Shown in pieces: positions 25,055 to 33,299 of a stretch of DNA of 43,452 nucleotides. The notes beneath the pieces are model-generated. The model was not told the origin of the DNA. It worked only from the letters and a program-made list of their open reading frames with translations, and made no database searches. Within the stretch, counting starts at the first letter, position 1. Every line of letters begins with the position of its first letter. Origin of the DNA: JBLNBU01 sp050260215 (GTDB lineage: Bacteria; Pseudomonadota; Alphaproteobacteria; Rhodospirillales; Magnetospirillaceae). Made by a program: the position numbers and the translations under genes. The stretch is from NCBI GenBank assembly GCA_050260215.1, contig JBLNBU010000290.1, forward strand, positions 1-43,452. The letters run 5' to 3'.

Positions 25055-27025
25055 ATGGAGGCCCAAGTCACCCTGGGGAGTTCGACCCGGGACAATCTGC
25101 TGTCCTTGAAGAATGCCAAGGCGCTGGCCGACACCAGCGCCAAGCGCATCAGTTCGGGGCTGCGGGTCGGCTCGGCGTCGGATGATGCCGTCTCCTACTA
25201 TCAGGCCGGCGCGCTAAGCGCGCGCGCCGCCGATTTCCTGGCACTCAAGGACGGGGTGGACCAGGGGATCCAGACGCTCGAAGCCATGCAGCAGGGCAGT
25301 TCGACCGTCGAGCAAATGATCAAGCAGCTAAAGGGACTGGTGCTGTCGGCCGCGGGCAAGGGCGGCAACGAACTGGCGGCGGTGGCGTCACAGTTCGATC
25401 AGATGCGCCAGCAGATCACCCACGTCGCCACCGATACCATCTACGGCGGCAGCCAGTTGCTGGCCAACGGTCCTTCCTTGTCGGTCGCCGTCTCTCCCCC
25501 GCCCAACGAGCGGAACAGGATCGACATTCCCAGCCGTGACCTGCGTGTCTCGGCGACCGGACAGGTGGACGACATCAAGCTGGCGTGGATGGATGATTCC
25601 GATCTGAACGGCGTCAATCGGGTGGGCACGCGGACCTTCTCCACCGCCCTGCAGCCCTCCACCAGCGAAAGCTTCGGCGCCCAGGACCCCTCGGTCCAGG
25701 GTTCCCTGACCATCGCCGAGCTCACCGGCGGCAACACCGTCGTCGGCTGGGACAACGCCTTCAACGCGGGCACCATCCAGGTCAAGGACTCGTCGGGTGC
25801 CGTAACCAGCACCATCAGCCTCACCGGCGTCGAGAGCGGCCTGCGGCTGACGGCCCTGACCGGCGGGCGCTTCGCCGCGACCTGGCGCGATGCCACCACC
25901 AACGACATCCGCTATGCGGTCTACGAGTCCGACGGCGCCGAGGTGGCCAAGCCCGCTGACGTGGTGTCGGCACCCCTATACACCAATGTCTTCCCGGCGA
26001 TCACCGCCACCGCCGACGGCGGCTTCAACGTGACCTGGAGCTCGACCGCTGCCTCCGGTACCGCCCAGCGCGATGTCTTCACCCGCAGCTACGACAGCGC
26101 CGGCGTGGCCAAAGGGGCACCCGCGCAGGTCAACGACCCGGCCGGCAATGATTCGGACCAGTCCAGCGTGTCCGGGCTGACCGGCGGCGGTGCCATCGCC
26201 GCCTGGTACGATGCCACCACCCAAGGCATCATGGCGAAGCCCATCGCCGCCGACGGCACCTTGGGGACCCAGGTCCGCCTGGACGCCGGCACCGCGGTCG
26301 CATGCGACAATCCCCGAGTTGCCGGCCTGGCCGACGGTGGCTTCGCCGCCGTGTGGGACGCCTCCGACGGCGCCCAAATCGATGTGATCGGCCGAATCTT
26401 CAACGCCGATGGCAGTCCGCGCACCAACGAATTTCCCATCAATCCGGCAACGGCGGGCGACAGCGAGCATACCTACGGCATCGTCGCGCTGCGCTCGGGC
26501 GGCTTTGCCGTCACCTATACCAACACCGATGCCGGCGGCCGGAGCGACTGCTTGATAGCCAGTTTCGGCAAGTCGGGCAGCCTTGCCGCCGGGCCGACGG
26601 TGATCTCCCAGACCACCACCAATGATCAGATCAAACCCGCCATCGCCAGCGGCTCGCTCTACGACCTGATGCAGGTCAACGGCGGGGATGAAGGCGGGCT
26701 GCACGTGCGTACCGCCGCCGCCTACGGCAATTTCGCCACCGCCGACAGCCGTGTCGCCGCGATGCGCGACATCGACAACGCCCTGGCCGAGGCGCAGCGC
26801 ACCACCCAGCAGTTCGCCCTGAACACCGCGCTGCTGAAGGTCCGGCTCGCCTTCAACCAGAACCTGTCGAGCACCCTGACCGGCGGTGCCGACAAGCTCA
26901 CCCTGATCGACCTCAACGAAGAATCCGCCAATCTTCTGGCGATGCAGGTCCGCACTCAGATGGCCACCCAGGCCCTGACCTTTTCCGGGCAGTCGGATCA
27001 GTCCATCCTCCAACTGTTCCGCTGA
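25055..27025 (+). CDS. Flagellin-like protein with a beta-propeller insertion
   Basis: A 656-residue protein. Residues 1-140 resemble the flagellin D0/D1 N-terminus (AKRISSGLRVGSASDD, VDQGIQTLEAM, IYGGSQLL). Residues 565-656 resemble its C-terminus (RDIDNALAEAQRTTQQFALN, LNEESANLLAMQVRTQMATQ, final SILQLFR). Between them lies a large insert with at least six GG-x-x-hydrophobic-x-W/Y repeats: GGNTVVGW 225, GGRFAATW 270, GGFNVTW 322, GGAIAAW 378, GGFAAVW 428, GGFAVTY 482. A weaker seventh starts near 532. Spacing is 45-56 residues, as in beta-propeller blades of bacterial adhesins and calcium-binding proteins. The insert falls where D2/D3 of flagellin sits, so it would project from the filament. 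No signal peptide, as expected for flagellin export. The ATG at 25055 has only a weak ribosome-binding sequence. It could be a minor filament protein or an adhesin. Confidence 0.85.
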   Translation: MEAQVTLGSSTRDNLLSLKNAKALADTSAKRISSGLRVGSASDDAVSYYQAGALSARAADFLALKDGVDQGIQTLEAMQQGSSTVEQMIKQLKGLVLSAAGKGGNELAAVASQFDQMRQQITHVATDTIYGGSQLLANGPSLSVAVSPPPNERNRIDIPSRDLRVSATGQVDDIKLAWMDDSDLNGVNRVGTRTFSTALQPSTSESFGAQDPSVQGSLTIAELTGGNTVVGWDNAFNAGTIQVKDSSGAVTSTISLTGVESGLRLTALTGGRFAATWRDATTNDIRYAVYESDGAEVAKPADVVSAPLYTNVFPAITATADGGFNVTWSSTAASGTAQRDVFTRSYDSAGVAKGAPAQVNDPAGNDSDQSSVSGLTGGGAIAAWYDATTQGIMAKPIAADGTLGTQVRLDAGTAVACDNPRVAGLADGGFAAVWDASDGAQIDVIGRIFNADGSPRTNEFPINPATAGDSEHTYGIVALRSGGFAVTYTNTDAGGRSDCLIASFGKSGSLAAGPTVISQTTTNDQIKPAIASGSLYDLMQVNGGDEGGLHVRTAAAYGNFATADSRVAAMRDIDNALAEAQRTTQQFALNTALLKVRLAFNQNLSSTLTGGADKLTLIDLNEESANLLAMQVRTQMATQALTFSGQSDQSILQLFR

Positions 27026-29041
27026 TCACTGATCGGTTGGCCGATCGTTCAGGCGGAAATAGGCCATGCTGTCGGAAAGGGCCTTGGCCTGGGTCGCCAG
27101 GTCGGTGGAGGTTGCCGCCATTTCCTTGGACGAGGTGGCGGTGAGCTCTGCCGTGCCGGCCAAGCCCTCGACGGCGCGGCTGATGTCACCGGCATTGCCG
27201 TTCAGGGTTCGGCAAGCGGCGGTGATTTGTTCGACCAGGGCCGATGTGGCGCCGATCGCCGGCACCAAATCCGCCAGCATCGACCCGGCAAGCTGAGCCC
27301 GTTCGACGGTGGTGGCCGACAGGCCGTTGATCTCGGTGGCAGCACGCTGGCTGCGTTCCGCAAGTTTGCGCACCTCGGAGGCGACGACGGCAAAGCCGCG
27401 GCCGTGTTCACCGGCCCGCGCCGCTTCCACGGCGGCATTCAGGGCCAGCAGATCGGTTTGCCTGGCAATGTCTTGGACGATCTGGATCCGCTTGGCGATG
27501 GCCTGCATGGCCTCGACCGCTCCGGCCATGGCCTCGCGACACTGGCTGGCGCTTTCGGCGGAGTGGGTGGCGATGCGTTCGCATTCCAAGGCATTGCGGG
27601 TGGTGTCGCCGATTCCTTCCGCCATTTCGGCGACAGCGGCGGCTGACGTGCGGCTGGCCTCGGTCTGGATTGAAGCGCCCTGGCTGAGCTTGCGCGAGGT
27701 CATGGAGAGCCGCTCGGCTCCAGCCTCCACCTGGCGGGCAGCCGCGGTGCTGTCGCCGACCATGCGCGACAACGTTTCGACCATGGTCTTCAGCGACTGC
27801 CCCAGCGAGTCGTGCTCGGACAACTGCTGCACCTTCACCGCAAGGTTGCCGTTGGCGATATCTCCCGCCGCGGCCGCGATGGCCGCCATGTTGTCGGCCA
27901 GGCGCTGCATGGCCTCGGCCATGCGGCCGATTTCGTCACTGCGGGCACTGTGCGGAATGATGCCGGGACGCAAGCCCCGCGCCAGGTCGACCACCCGGTC
28001 GGTCAGGGTCCTGAGCGGCGCGGTGATGCGCCGGTCGATGGCGACCCCGATGGCGGCCAGCAGCAGCAGGCTCACCGCCAGCATGGCCCCGGCCAGGACG
28101 ACATCGGCGACCGCCCGCTGGCGCTTGCCGTCGGCCACCCGCCTGGCCTCGGCCACCGCGACGTCGCGGATGCCCATGATCGACTGCAGCATGGGCTGGG
28201 TCAGGCGTCGCCATTCGCCGACCTCCATCCCATAGTCGCCCGACGCCCCGCCGGCTTGGATGACCTGCCGGCGCAGCCGGTCGAAGGGCTCGACGAAGGT
28301 GGCGCGCACCTCGGCTAGCACCTGGGGCAGGGCGGGGGCTCCCTCGACGTTTTCGGCGACGGTGGCGACGCGGCCCCACAACTGCTCCACCTGGCCGTCG
28401 AAGTTGTCGAGCTGCCGGGCCTGGGCGGGCCCGAGCGGCGTGCGGTTGGTGATGGCCTGGGTCAGCACGGTGACGCGCCGGCCGCTGATGTCGCGCAGTT
28501 GCCAGGTGGCCTGGATCAGGGTGGCGATGTTGCCGACTTCGGGTTCGGTGGTGAACAGCCGCCGCTCCAGCCGGTTGCTGAGCTGGCCGAGACCCGAGGT
28601 CAGCCCCAGGATGTCGGTGATGAAGCGCTCGGCCGCCTGGGTGTTGCCCGAGCCGGCAGCGCGGTCGGCCAGGGCGCGGACCTCGGCCAGGCCGGTGCGG
28701 AAGTCGGCAAGGGCGGACACCATGTCGGGACGGCCGGGGAAGTCGGTGGCGGCGGCGAAGGCCTCGGCGGCCGCCACCGCCGCGTCGACGCGGCCGCGCG
28801 ACTGGGCCAGCGAGGCGAGGGAGTCATTGTCGGCCCTGCGGAAGATCACCAGCCCGGCGCCGCGCTCGGGGGCGATGCCCTCGGAAATGGCGGTGATCGC
28901 CGCCAGGGCGTCGACCAGCCGGCCGGCCTCGGCGGCGGCGCGGGCCACGGCGACCTTGTCGGCGACCATCAGGCCCGACAGCAGCAGCACCGCTGCCAGC
29001 AGCGCCGCCATCACCGCGCCGAACTGGGCCTTAATCGACAT
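27026..29041 (-). CDS. Methyl-accepting chemotaxis protein with NIT-like sensor (cluster B)
   Basis: A 671-residue receptor: TM1 at about 6-27, a long helical periplasmic region to about 312, TM2 at about 313-335, HAMP, then a signalling domain. SEGIAPERGAG near residues 54-64 and the helical layout suggest a nitrate/nitrite-sensing (NIT) type domain. The signalling tip is LNAAVEAARAGEHGRGF, almost identical to the other cluster B receptor and unlike the cluster A receptor. The ATG at 29041 (MSIKAQFG) is chosen because it sits at the end of cheA, overlapping it by 11 bases. No C-terminal docking motif. It is the last gene of the cluster B run and its stop abuts that of the flagellin-like gene. 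Confidence 0.88.
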   Translation of the reverse strand: MSIKAQFGAVMAALLAAVLLLSGLMVADKVAVARAAAEAGRLVDALAAITAISEGIAPERGAGLVIFRRADNDSLASLAQSRGRVDAAVAAAEAFAAATDFPGRPDMVSALADFRTGLAEVRALADRAAGSGNTQAAERFITDILGLTSGLGQLSNRLERRLFTTEPEVGNIATLIQATWQLRDISGRRVTVLTQAITNRTPLGPAQARQLDNFDGQVEQLWGRVATVAENVEGAPALPQVLAEVRATFVEPFDRLRRQVIQAGGASGDYGMEVGEWRRLTQPMLQSIMGIRDVAVAEARRVADGKRQRAVADVVLAGAMLAVSLLLLAAIGVAIDRRITAPLRTLTDRVVDLARGLRPGIIPHSARSDEIGRMAEAMQRLADNMAAIAAAAGDIANGNLAVKVQQLSEHDSLGQSLKTMVETLSRMVGDSTAAARQVEAGAERLSMTSRKLSQGASIQTEASRTSAAAVAEMAEGIGDTTRNALECERIATHSAESASQCREAMAGAVEAMQAIAKRIQIVQDIARQTDLLALNAAVEAARAGEHGRGFAVVASEVRKLAERSQRAATEINGLSATTVERAQLAGSMLADLVPAIGATSALVEQITAACRTLNGNAGDISRAVEGLAGTAELTATSSKEMAATSTDLATQAKALSDSMAYFRLNDRPTDQ

Positions 29042-30872
29042 TGCGCTCACTCGCGGCCACCGCCTCGCGGCGGACCTCATCTTCTTGGGCCTGGCGCATT
29101 GCGATGAGGTTCAGCACGTCCAGAATCAGGGCGACGCTGCCGTCGCCCAGGATGGTCGCCCCCGAGACGCAGCGGACGCCGCGATGCAGGCGGCCCAGCG
29201 ACTTGACCACCGTCTGGTGGCCGCCGAGCAACTGGTCGACGACCAGGCCTGTGCGATGTTCGCCGGAGATGGCGATCACCACCTTTTCGGCGGCGGGCCT
29301 TGGATCGGGCATTTCGAACAGCTCGCGCAGGCGGATGAACGGCACCAGATCGTCGCGCAGGGTCAGGAAGTTGCAGTTGGGGTCGATGTCGCCCGGCAGT
29401 TCGACGCATTCCTCGACCGCCGACAATGGGATGACGAAGCGCTGGTCGGCGATGCGGACCAGCAGCCCGTCGATGATCGCCAGGGTCAGCGGCAGCCGCA
29501 GGGTCATGGCGGTGCCCAGGTTGGGCTGGCTGGACACCTCGATGACGCCGCGCATGGATTCGAGCGCGGTCTTGACCACGTCCATGCCGACCCCGCGGCC
29601 GGACACGCTCGACACCCTTTCGGCGGTGGAGAAGCCGGGGCGGAAGATGAAGTCGAACAGCTCGGCATCGGTGATTTCGGCACCGGGATGCAGCAGCCCC
29701 AACGCCTCGGCCTTGGCGCGGATCAGCCCGCGGTCAAGGCCCTTGCCGTCGTCGCTGACGGTGATCAGGACCTCGGCGCCGTAGTGGTCTGCCGACAGCA
29801 TGACGGTTCCCTCGGCGCGCTTGCGCCCGGCGGCACGGCCGGGCCCATCCTCGATGCCGTGGTCGACGGCGTTGCGGATCAGGTGGATCAGGGGGTCGTG
29901 AAGGTGTTCGACCATGGCCTTGTCCAGCTCGGTCTCCTCGCCCTGGGTGACCAGGCGCACCTCCTTGCCCAGCTCGTGGGACAGGTCGCGCACGACGCGG
30001 CGGAAGCGGCCGAACAGCGCCCCGATCGGCACCATGCGGATGCCCATGGAGGTTTCGCGCAGCGACGCGGTCAGCCGTTCGATTTCCTCGGCTACTGCCA
30101 ACAGCTCGGGATCGTCGCGCCGCTGGCTGAGCTGGCGCAGGCGGGCCTCGGCGATGACCAGCTCTCCCACTTGGTCCATCAGCCCGTCGATGCGCTCGGC
30201 CGGCACCTTGACCACCGATTCGAGCGGCGCCGCCGGCTTGGGCGACGGTGGCGGAGGGGCTGGGGGCGCCACCTCCTCGATCACCAGGCCTGCGGACTGG
30301 CTGTTGAACAGGAACACCGTGTCGATGTCGCTGCGCGGCCGCCGGGTGGCCAGGGTCACCGTCCAGGCGTCGCCATCGGCTTCGGTCGATCCCTCGCCCA
30401 GCGCCAGCAGCTCGTCGACTAGCGGCTTGGCCTCGTCCGCCGGCAGGGTGAAGCGGATGCGATAGCGGGTGGCCGGCGCGGCGGTTACGGTTCTGGCGCC
30501 TTCCCGGCGCTCGGCGGCGGCGAGGGCGGCCAGCAGTGCCTCGCCGTCGGCGGCGTTGGCCGATCCATCGAGCAGGCCGCGCATGTGGTCCCGGGCGGCC
30601 AGGGTGGCGCCGATCAGGGCGGGTCCGACTGCCAGCTCGCCGGCGCGCACCCGCTGGAACACGGTCTCGACGTGGTGGGTGAATCCGGCCAGGGCGTCGA
30701 AGCCGAACATCGAGCCCGAGCCCTTGATGGTGTGGAGCGCGCGAAACACCGTTCCCACCAGGTCGAGGTCGCCGGGACGACGTTCGAGGTCGAGCAATGC
30801 CTGTTCCAGCTGCTGGAACAGGTCCTCGGCTTCCTGGCGAAAGGTCGCGGACGGGTCCTTGCCTATCGACAC
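29031..30872 (-). CDS. cheA: CheA histidine kinase, second copy of cluster B
   Basis: A 613-residue kinase starting at GTG 30872, inside the end of cheB, with GGGAGG about ten bases upstream. The HPt has His47 (ALHTIKGSGSM). A short ferredoxin-like segment (RYRIRFTLPADEAK to VFLFNSQSAGLVIEEV) takes the place of P2. Then come dimerisation helices, an HHATPase (IRNAVDHGIED, SDDGKGLD, SGRGVGMDVVK) and a CheW-like domain ending in LILDVLNLI. All catalytic motifs look intact, so it should be active. It is distinct from the 716-residue CheA in the same run and lacks that protein's long Pro/Ala linkers. Its preferred phosphoacceptor is unknown; CheB is the adjacent candidate. Confidence 0.92.
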   Translation of the reverse strand: MSIGKDPSATFRQEAEDLFQQLEQALLDLERRPGDLDLVGTVFRALHTIKGSGSMFGFDALAGFTHHVETVFQRVRAGELAVGPALIGATLAARDHMRGLLDGSANAADGEALLAALAAAERREGARTVTAAPATRYRIRFTLPADEAKPLVDELLALGEGSTEADGDAWTVTLATRRPRSDIDTVFLFNSQSAGLVIEEVAPPAPPPPSPKPAAPLESVVKVPAERIDGLMDQVGELVIAEARLRQLSQRRDDPELLAVAEEIERLTASLRETSMGIRMVPIGALFGRFRRVVRDLSHELGKEVRLVTQGEETELDKAMVEHLHDPLIHLIRNAVDHGIEDGPGRAAGRKRAEGTVMLSADHYGAEVLITVSDDGKGLDRGLIRAKAEALGLLHPGAEITDAELFDFIFRPGFSTAERVSSVSGRGVGMDVVKTALESMRGVIEVSSQPNLGTAMTLRLPLTLAIIDGLLVRIADQRFVIPLSAVEECVELPGDIDPNCNFLTLRDDLVPFIRLRELFEMPDPRPAAEKVVIAISGEHRTGLVVDQLLGGHQTVVKSLGRLHRGVRCVSGATILGDGSVALILDVLNLIAMRQAQEDEVRREAVAASERNVD

Positions 30873-31945
30873 TGGTCGAGGACCTCCCGCGCGATGTGGT
30901 CGAGGGGAACGACCGCGGTGGCGGCGCCGCGGGCGATGGCCTCCCTGGGCATGCCGAAGACGACGCAGGTCGATTCGTCCTCGGCGACGGTGTAGGCGCC
31001 GGCTTGGCGCATTTCCAGCAGCCCCTGGGCGCCGTCGTCGCCCATGCCGGTCATGATCACGCCGACCGCGTTGGCTCCGGCGGCGCGGGCGGCCGAACGG
31101 AACAGCACGTCGACCGAAGGGCGGTGGCGCGACACCAGCGGCCCGTCCTTGACCTCGACCACGTAGCGGGCGCCCGATCGCTGCAGCATCATGTGCTTGT
31201 TGCCGGGCGCGATCAGTACTCGGCCGCGCAACACGGCGTCGCCGTCGACCGCCTCCTTGACCTGGACGTCGCACAACGAGTCGAGCCGCCGGGCGAAGGT
31301 GCCGGTAAAGCTTTCCGGCATGTGCTGGACGATCACCACCCCGGGGCAATCGGCCGGCAGCATCTGAAGAACCACCCGCAACGACTCGGTCCCGCCGGTC
31401 GAGGCGCCCATGCACACCACCTTCTCGGTGGTCTTGGCGGCGCCCCAGGCCACCGGCGGCGGCAGCATGGCGTCGGCGGTGAGCTTGGGCTGCGACTGCT
31501 TGGCCGGGCGCGGTGCGGGCGTTTGGGCCGTGCGGCCGCGCAGCCGGGCCACCGCGGCGGCTTTGACCACGTCGCAGATGCGGACCTCGGATTCGCGCAG
31601 GAATTCGGTGGTGCCGACCTTGGGCTTGAGGATGACGTCGACGGCGCCGGCTTCGAGCGCCTCCATCAGCACCTGCGAGCCCTCCGCGACCAGCGACGAG
31701 CACATCACCACCGGCAGCGGCTTCTGGCTCATCAGCTTGCGCAGGAAGGTGATGCCGTCCATGCGCGGCATCTCGACGTCGAGGATGATGACGTCGGGCA
31801 GCTCCTCCTGGATGCGCTTGGCGGCGACGAATGGGTCCTGGGCCGGCGGCATCACCTCGATGACGGGGTCGGCCGACAGCACCTGGGTCAGCGTATGGCG
31901 GACGCTGGCCGAGTCGTCGACGATCAGTACCTTGATCCGGCTCAT
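30863..31945 (-). CDS. cheB: CheB, receptor methylesterase/deamidase (cluster B)
   Basis: A 360-residue CheB with a receiver domain (acceptor Asp56 in LDVEMPRMDG), a linker at about 138-170 and an esterase domain with Ser182 (GASTGG), His208 (VQHMPESFT) and Asp304 (GMGDDG). The ATG at 31945 overlaps the cheR stop (ATGA), which fixes the start against longer in-frame alternatives. It should reset the cluster B receptors. It is distinct in sequence from the cluster A CheB. Confidence 0.94.
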   Translation of the reverse strand: MSRIKVLIVDDSASVRHTLTQVLSADPVIEVMPPAQDPFVAAKRIQEELPDVIILDVEMPRMDGITFLRKLMSQKPLPVVMCSSLVAEGSQVLMEALEAGAVDVILKPKVGTTEFLRESEVRICDVVKAAAVARLRGRTAQTPAPRPAKQSQPKLTADAMLPPPVAWGAAKTTEKVVCMGASTGGTESLRVVLQMLPADCPGVVIVQHMPESFTGTFARRLDSLCDVQVKEAVDGDAVLRGRVLIAPGNKHMMLQRSGARYVVEVKDGPLVSRHRPSVDVLFRSAARAAGANAVGVIMTGMGDDGAQGLLEMRQAGAYTVAEDESTCVVFGMPREAIARGAATAVVPLDHIAREVLDQCR

Positions 31946-32811
31946 CGCTCGCCCTCGCGCAGGAAGAAGGTGGCGGCCACCGGCCTGAGCGGCAGCGACA
32001 GCCCGGTGATGCTTTCCGAATGGCCCAGCACCAGATAGCCGCCCGGTCGCACCATCCGGCACAGCCGTTCGAGCACAAGGCGCTGGGTCTGCTTGTCGAA
32101 ATAGATGATCAGGTTGCGGCAAAACACGATGTCTTGCTGCTGGCGCAGGCCGTAGTCAGAGTCCATCAGGTTGATGCGGAAGAACGACACCAGGCGGCGC
32201 AGTTCGGGCGCGATGCGGACTTCGTCGCTGAGCGGGTCGCGCAGCAGGTAGCGCTTGCGCATCTCCATCGGGACCGGCTCGATGGCATGGTGGGGATAGA
32301 TGGCGCGCGCCGCCTCGGACAGCATGGTGGTCGACAGGTCGCTGGCGGCAATCTCGAAACGGAACCGCGGATGGCGGTCGGCGAAGTCCTGGCAGACCAT
32401 GGCCAGGGTATAAGGTTCGGCCCCGTTCGAGCATCCCGCGCTCCACACCCTCAGCGGCTGCTCGCTGCCGCGGCCCATGGACAGCAGCCGCGGCAGCGCC
32501 TCGGTGGTCAGGTGGTCGAAGTGGTGGGGCTCGCGGAAGAAGTCGGTCTTGTTGGTGGTGACCGCGTCGAGCAGGGCGGTCTCTTCCTCGGCCAGGCCGT
32601 TCTCCTCGAACAGCCAGTGGCAATATTCGTCGAAAGCGGCGAAGCCCCGTGCCGGCAGACGCTTGCGCAGCCGGCCTTCGAGGAAGGTCTTCTTCGACGG
32701 CGGCATCTTGATGCCGGCGCGGGCATGGATCAGCTCGGCCAGCCGGTGGTAGTCGCCGTCGGCGAGAAAGTGCATGACCTGGAACGGTGGGGCGCCGGGG
32801 ACAGAAGTCAT
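31942..32811 (-). CDS. cheR: CheR receptor methyltransferase (cluster B)
   Basis: A 289-residue CheR with no TPR extension. The SAM motif is SAGCSNGAEPYTLA (residues 124-137); Asn and Ala replace the more common Thr and Glu of CSTGEEPY. FCRNLIIYFD and GYLVLGHSESI are typical. The beta-subdomain, which binds the receptor-tail pentapeptide in other species, lies between these motifs. This fits a candidate tail pentapeptide on the neighbouring receptor. The start overlaps the cheW stop by 4 bases. Confidence 0.93.
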   Translation of the reverse strand: MTSVPGAPPFQVMHFLADGDYHRLAELIHARAGIKMPPSKKTFLEGRLRKRLPARGFAAFDEYCHWLFEENGLAEEETALLDAVTTNKTDFFREPHHFDHLTTEALPRLLSMGRGSEQPLRVWSAGCSNGAEPYTLAMVCQDFADRHPRFRFEIAASDLSTTMLSEAARAIYPHHAIEPVPMEMRKRYLLRDPLSDEVRIAPELRRLVSFFRINLMDSDYGLRQQQDIVFCRNLIIYFDKQTQRLVLERLCRMVRPGGYLVLGHSESITGLSLPLRPVAATFFLREGER

Positions 32812-33287
32812 GGCACCGCTTGCAGGCTGGCCATTTCCTCGCTGCTGAACAGCCGCTCCATGTCGAAGATGATGACGAAGCTGCCGCGCAGCCGGCCGAT
32901 GCCGCGGATGTATTCCGATTTCCAGCGCACGCCGACATCGGGGGCGCCGTCGAGGCCGCCGGCGTCGAACTCGGCGACCTCGAACACTCGGTCGACCAGC
33001 AGGCCGATGGTCAGCCGCCGGTCCTCGAGGTCGATTTCGAGCACCAGGATGCGGGTGTTCTCGGAGACAGACCCTTGCGCCAGCCCCAGCTTGAGGCGCA
33101 GGTCGACCACCGGCACGGTCTGGCCGCGCACGTCGATGACGCCGACAAGGTAGGGCGGCGCATGCGGCAGGTGGGCGGCCGGGCGATGGTCGAGGATCTC
33201 GCTGACGTACTTGACGTCGACGGCGAACACCTCGTCGCCGACGCCCATGGTGACGTAGCTGCTGGCGCTGGCTGCGGCGGCGGTCAT
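32808..33287 (-). CDS. cheW: CheW coupling protein (cluster B, copy 2)
   Basis: A 159-residue CheW: MGVGDEVFAVDVKYVSEIL, GVIDVRGQTVPVVDLRLKLG and GLLVDRVFEVAEF are typical strands of the two barrels. It ends with the stretch GSFVIIFDMERLFSSEE. It lies 12 bases after the receptor gene and overlaps cheR by 4 bases. It is one of two CheW proteins in cluster B; they differ enough that each may prefer one of the two CheA kinases. Confidence 0.92.
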   Translation of the reverse strand: MTAAAASASSYVTMGVGDEVFAVDVKYVSEILDHRPAAHLPHAPPYLVGVIDVRGQTVPVVDLRLKLGLAQGSVSENTRILVLEIDLEDRRLTIGLLVDRVFEVAEFDAGGLDGAPDVGVRWKSEYIRGIGRLRGSFVIIFDMERLFSSEEMASLQAVP

Positions 33288-33299
33288 GGCGCGCCCCCT

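Noticed and set aside
30873..32078. N-terminal extension of the 613-residue CheA to over 1000 residues
   Set aside because: The extra sequence is the cheB gene read out of frame. The GTG at 30872 has a ribosome-binding sequence and begins the HPt domain.
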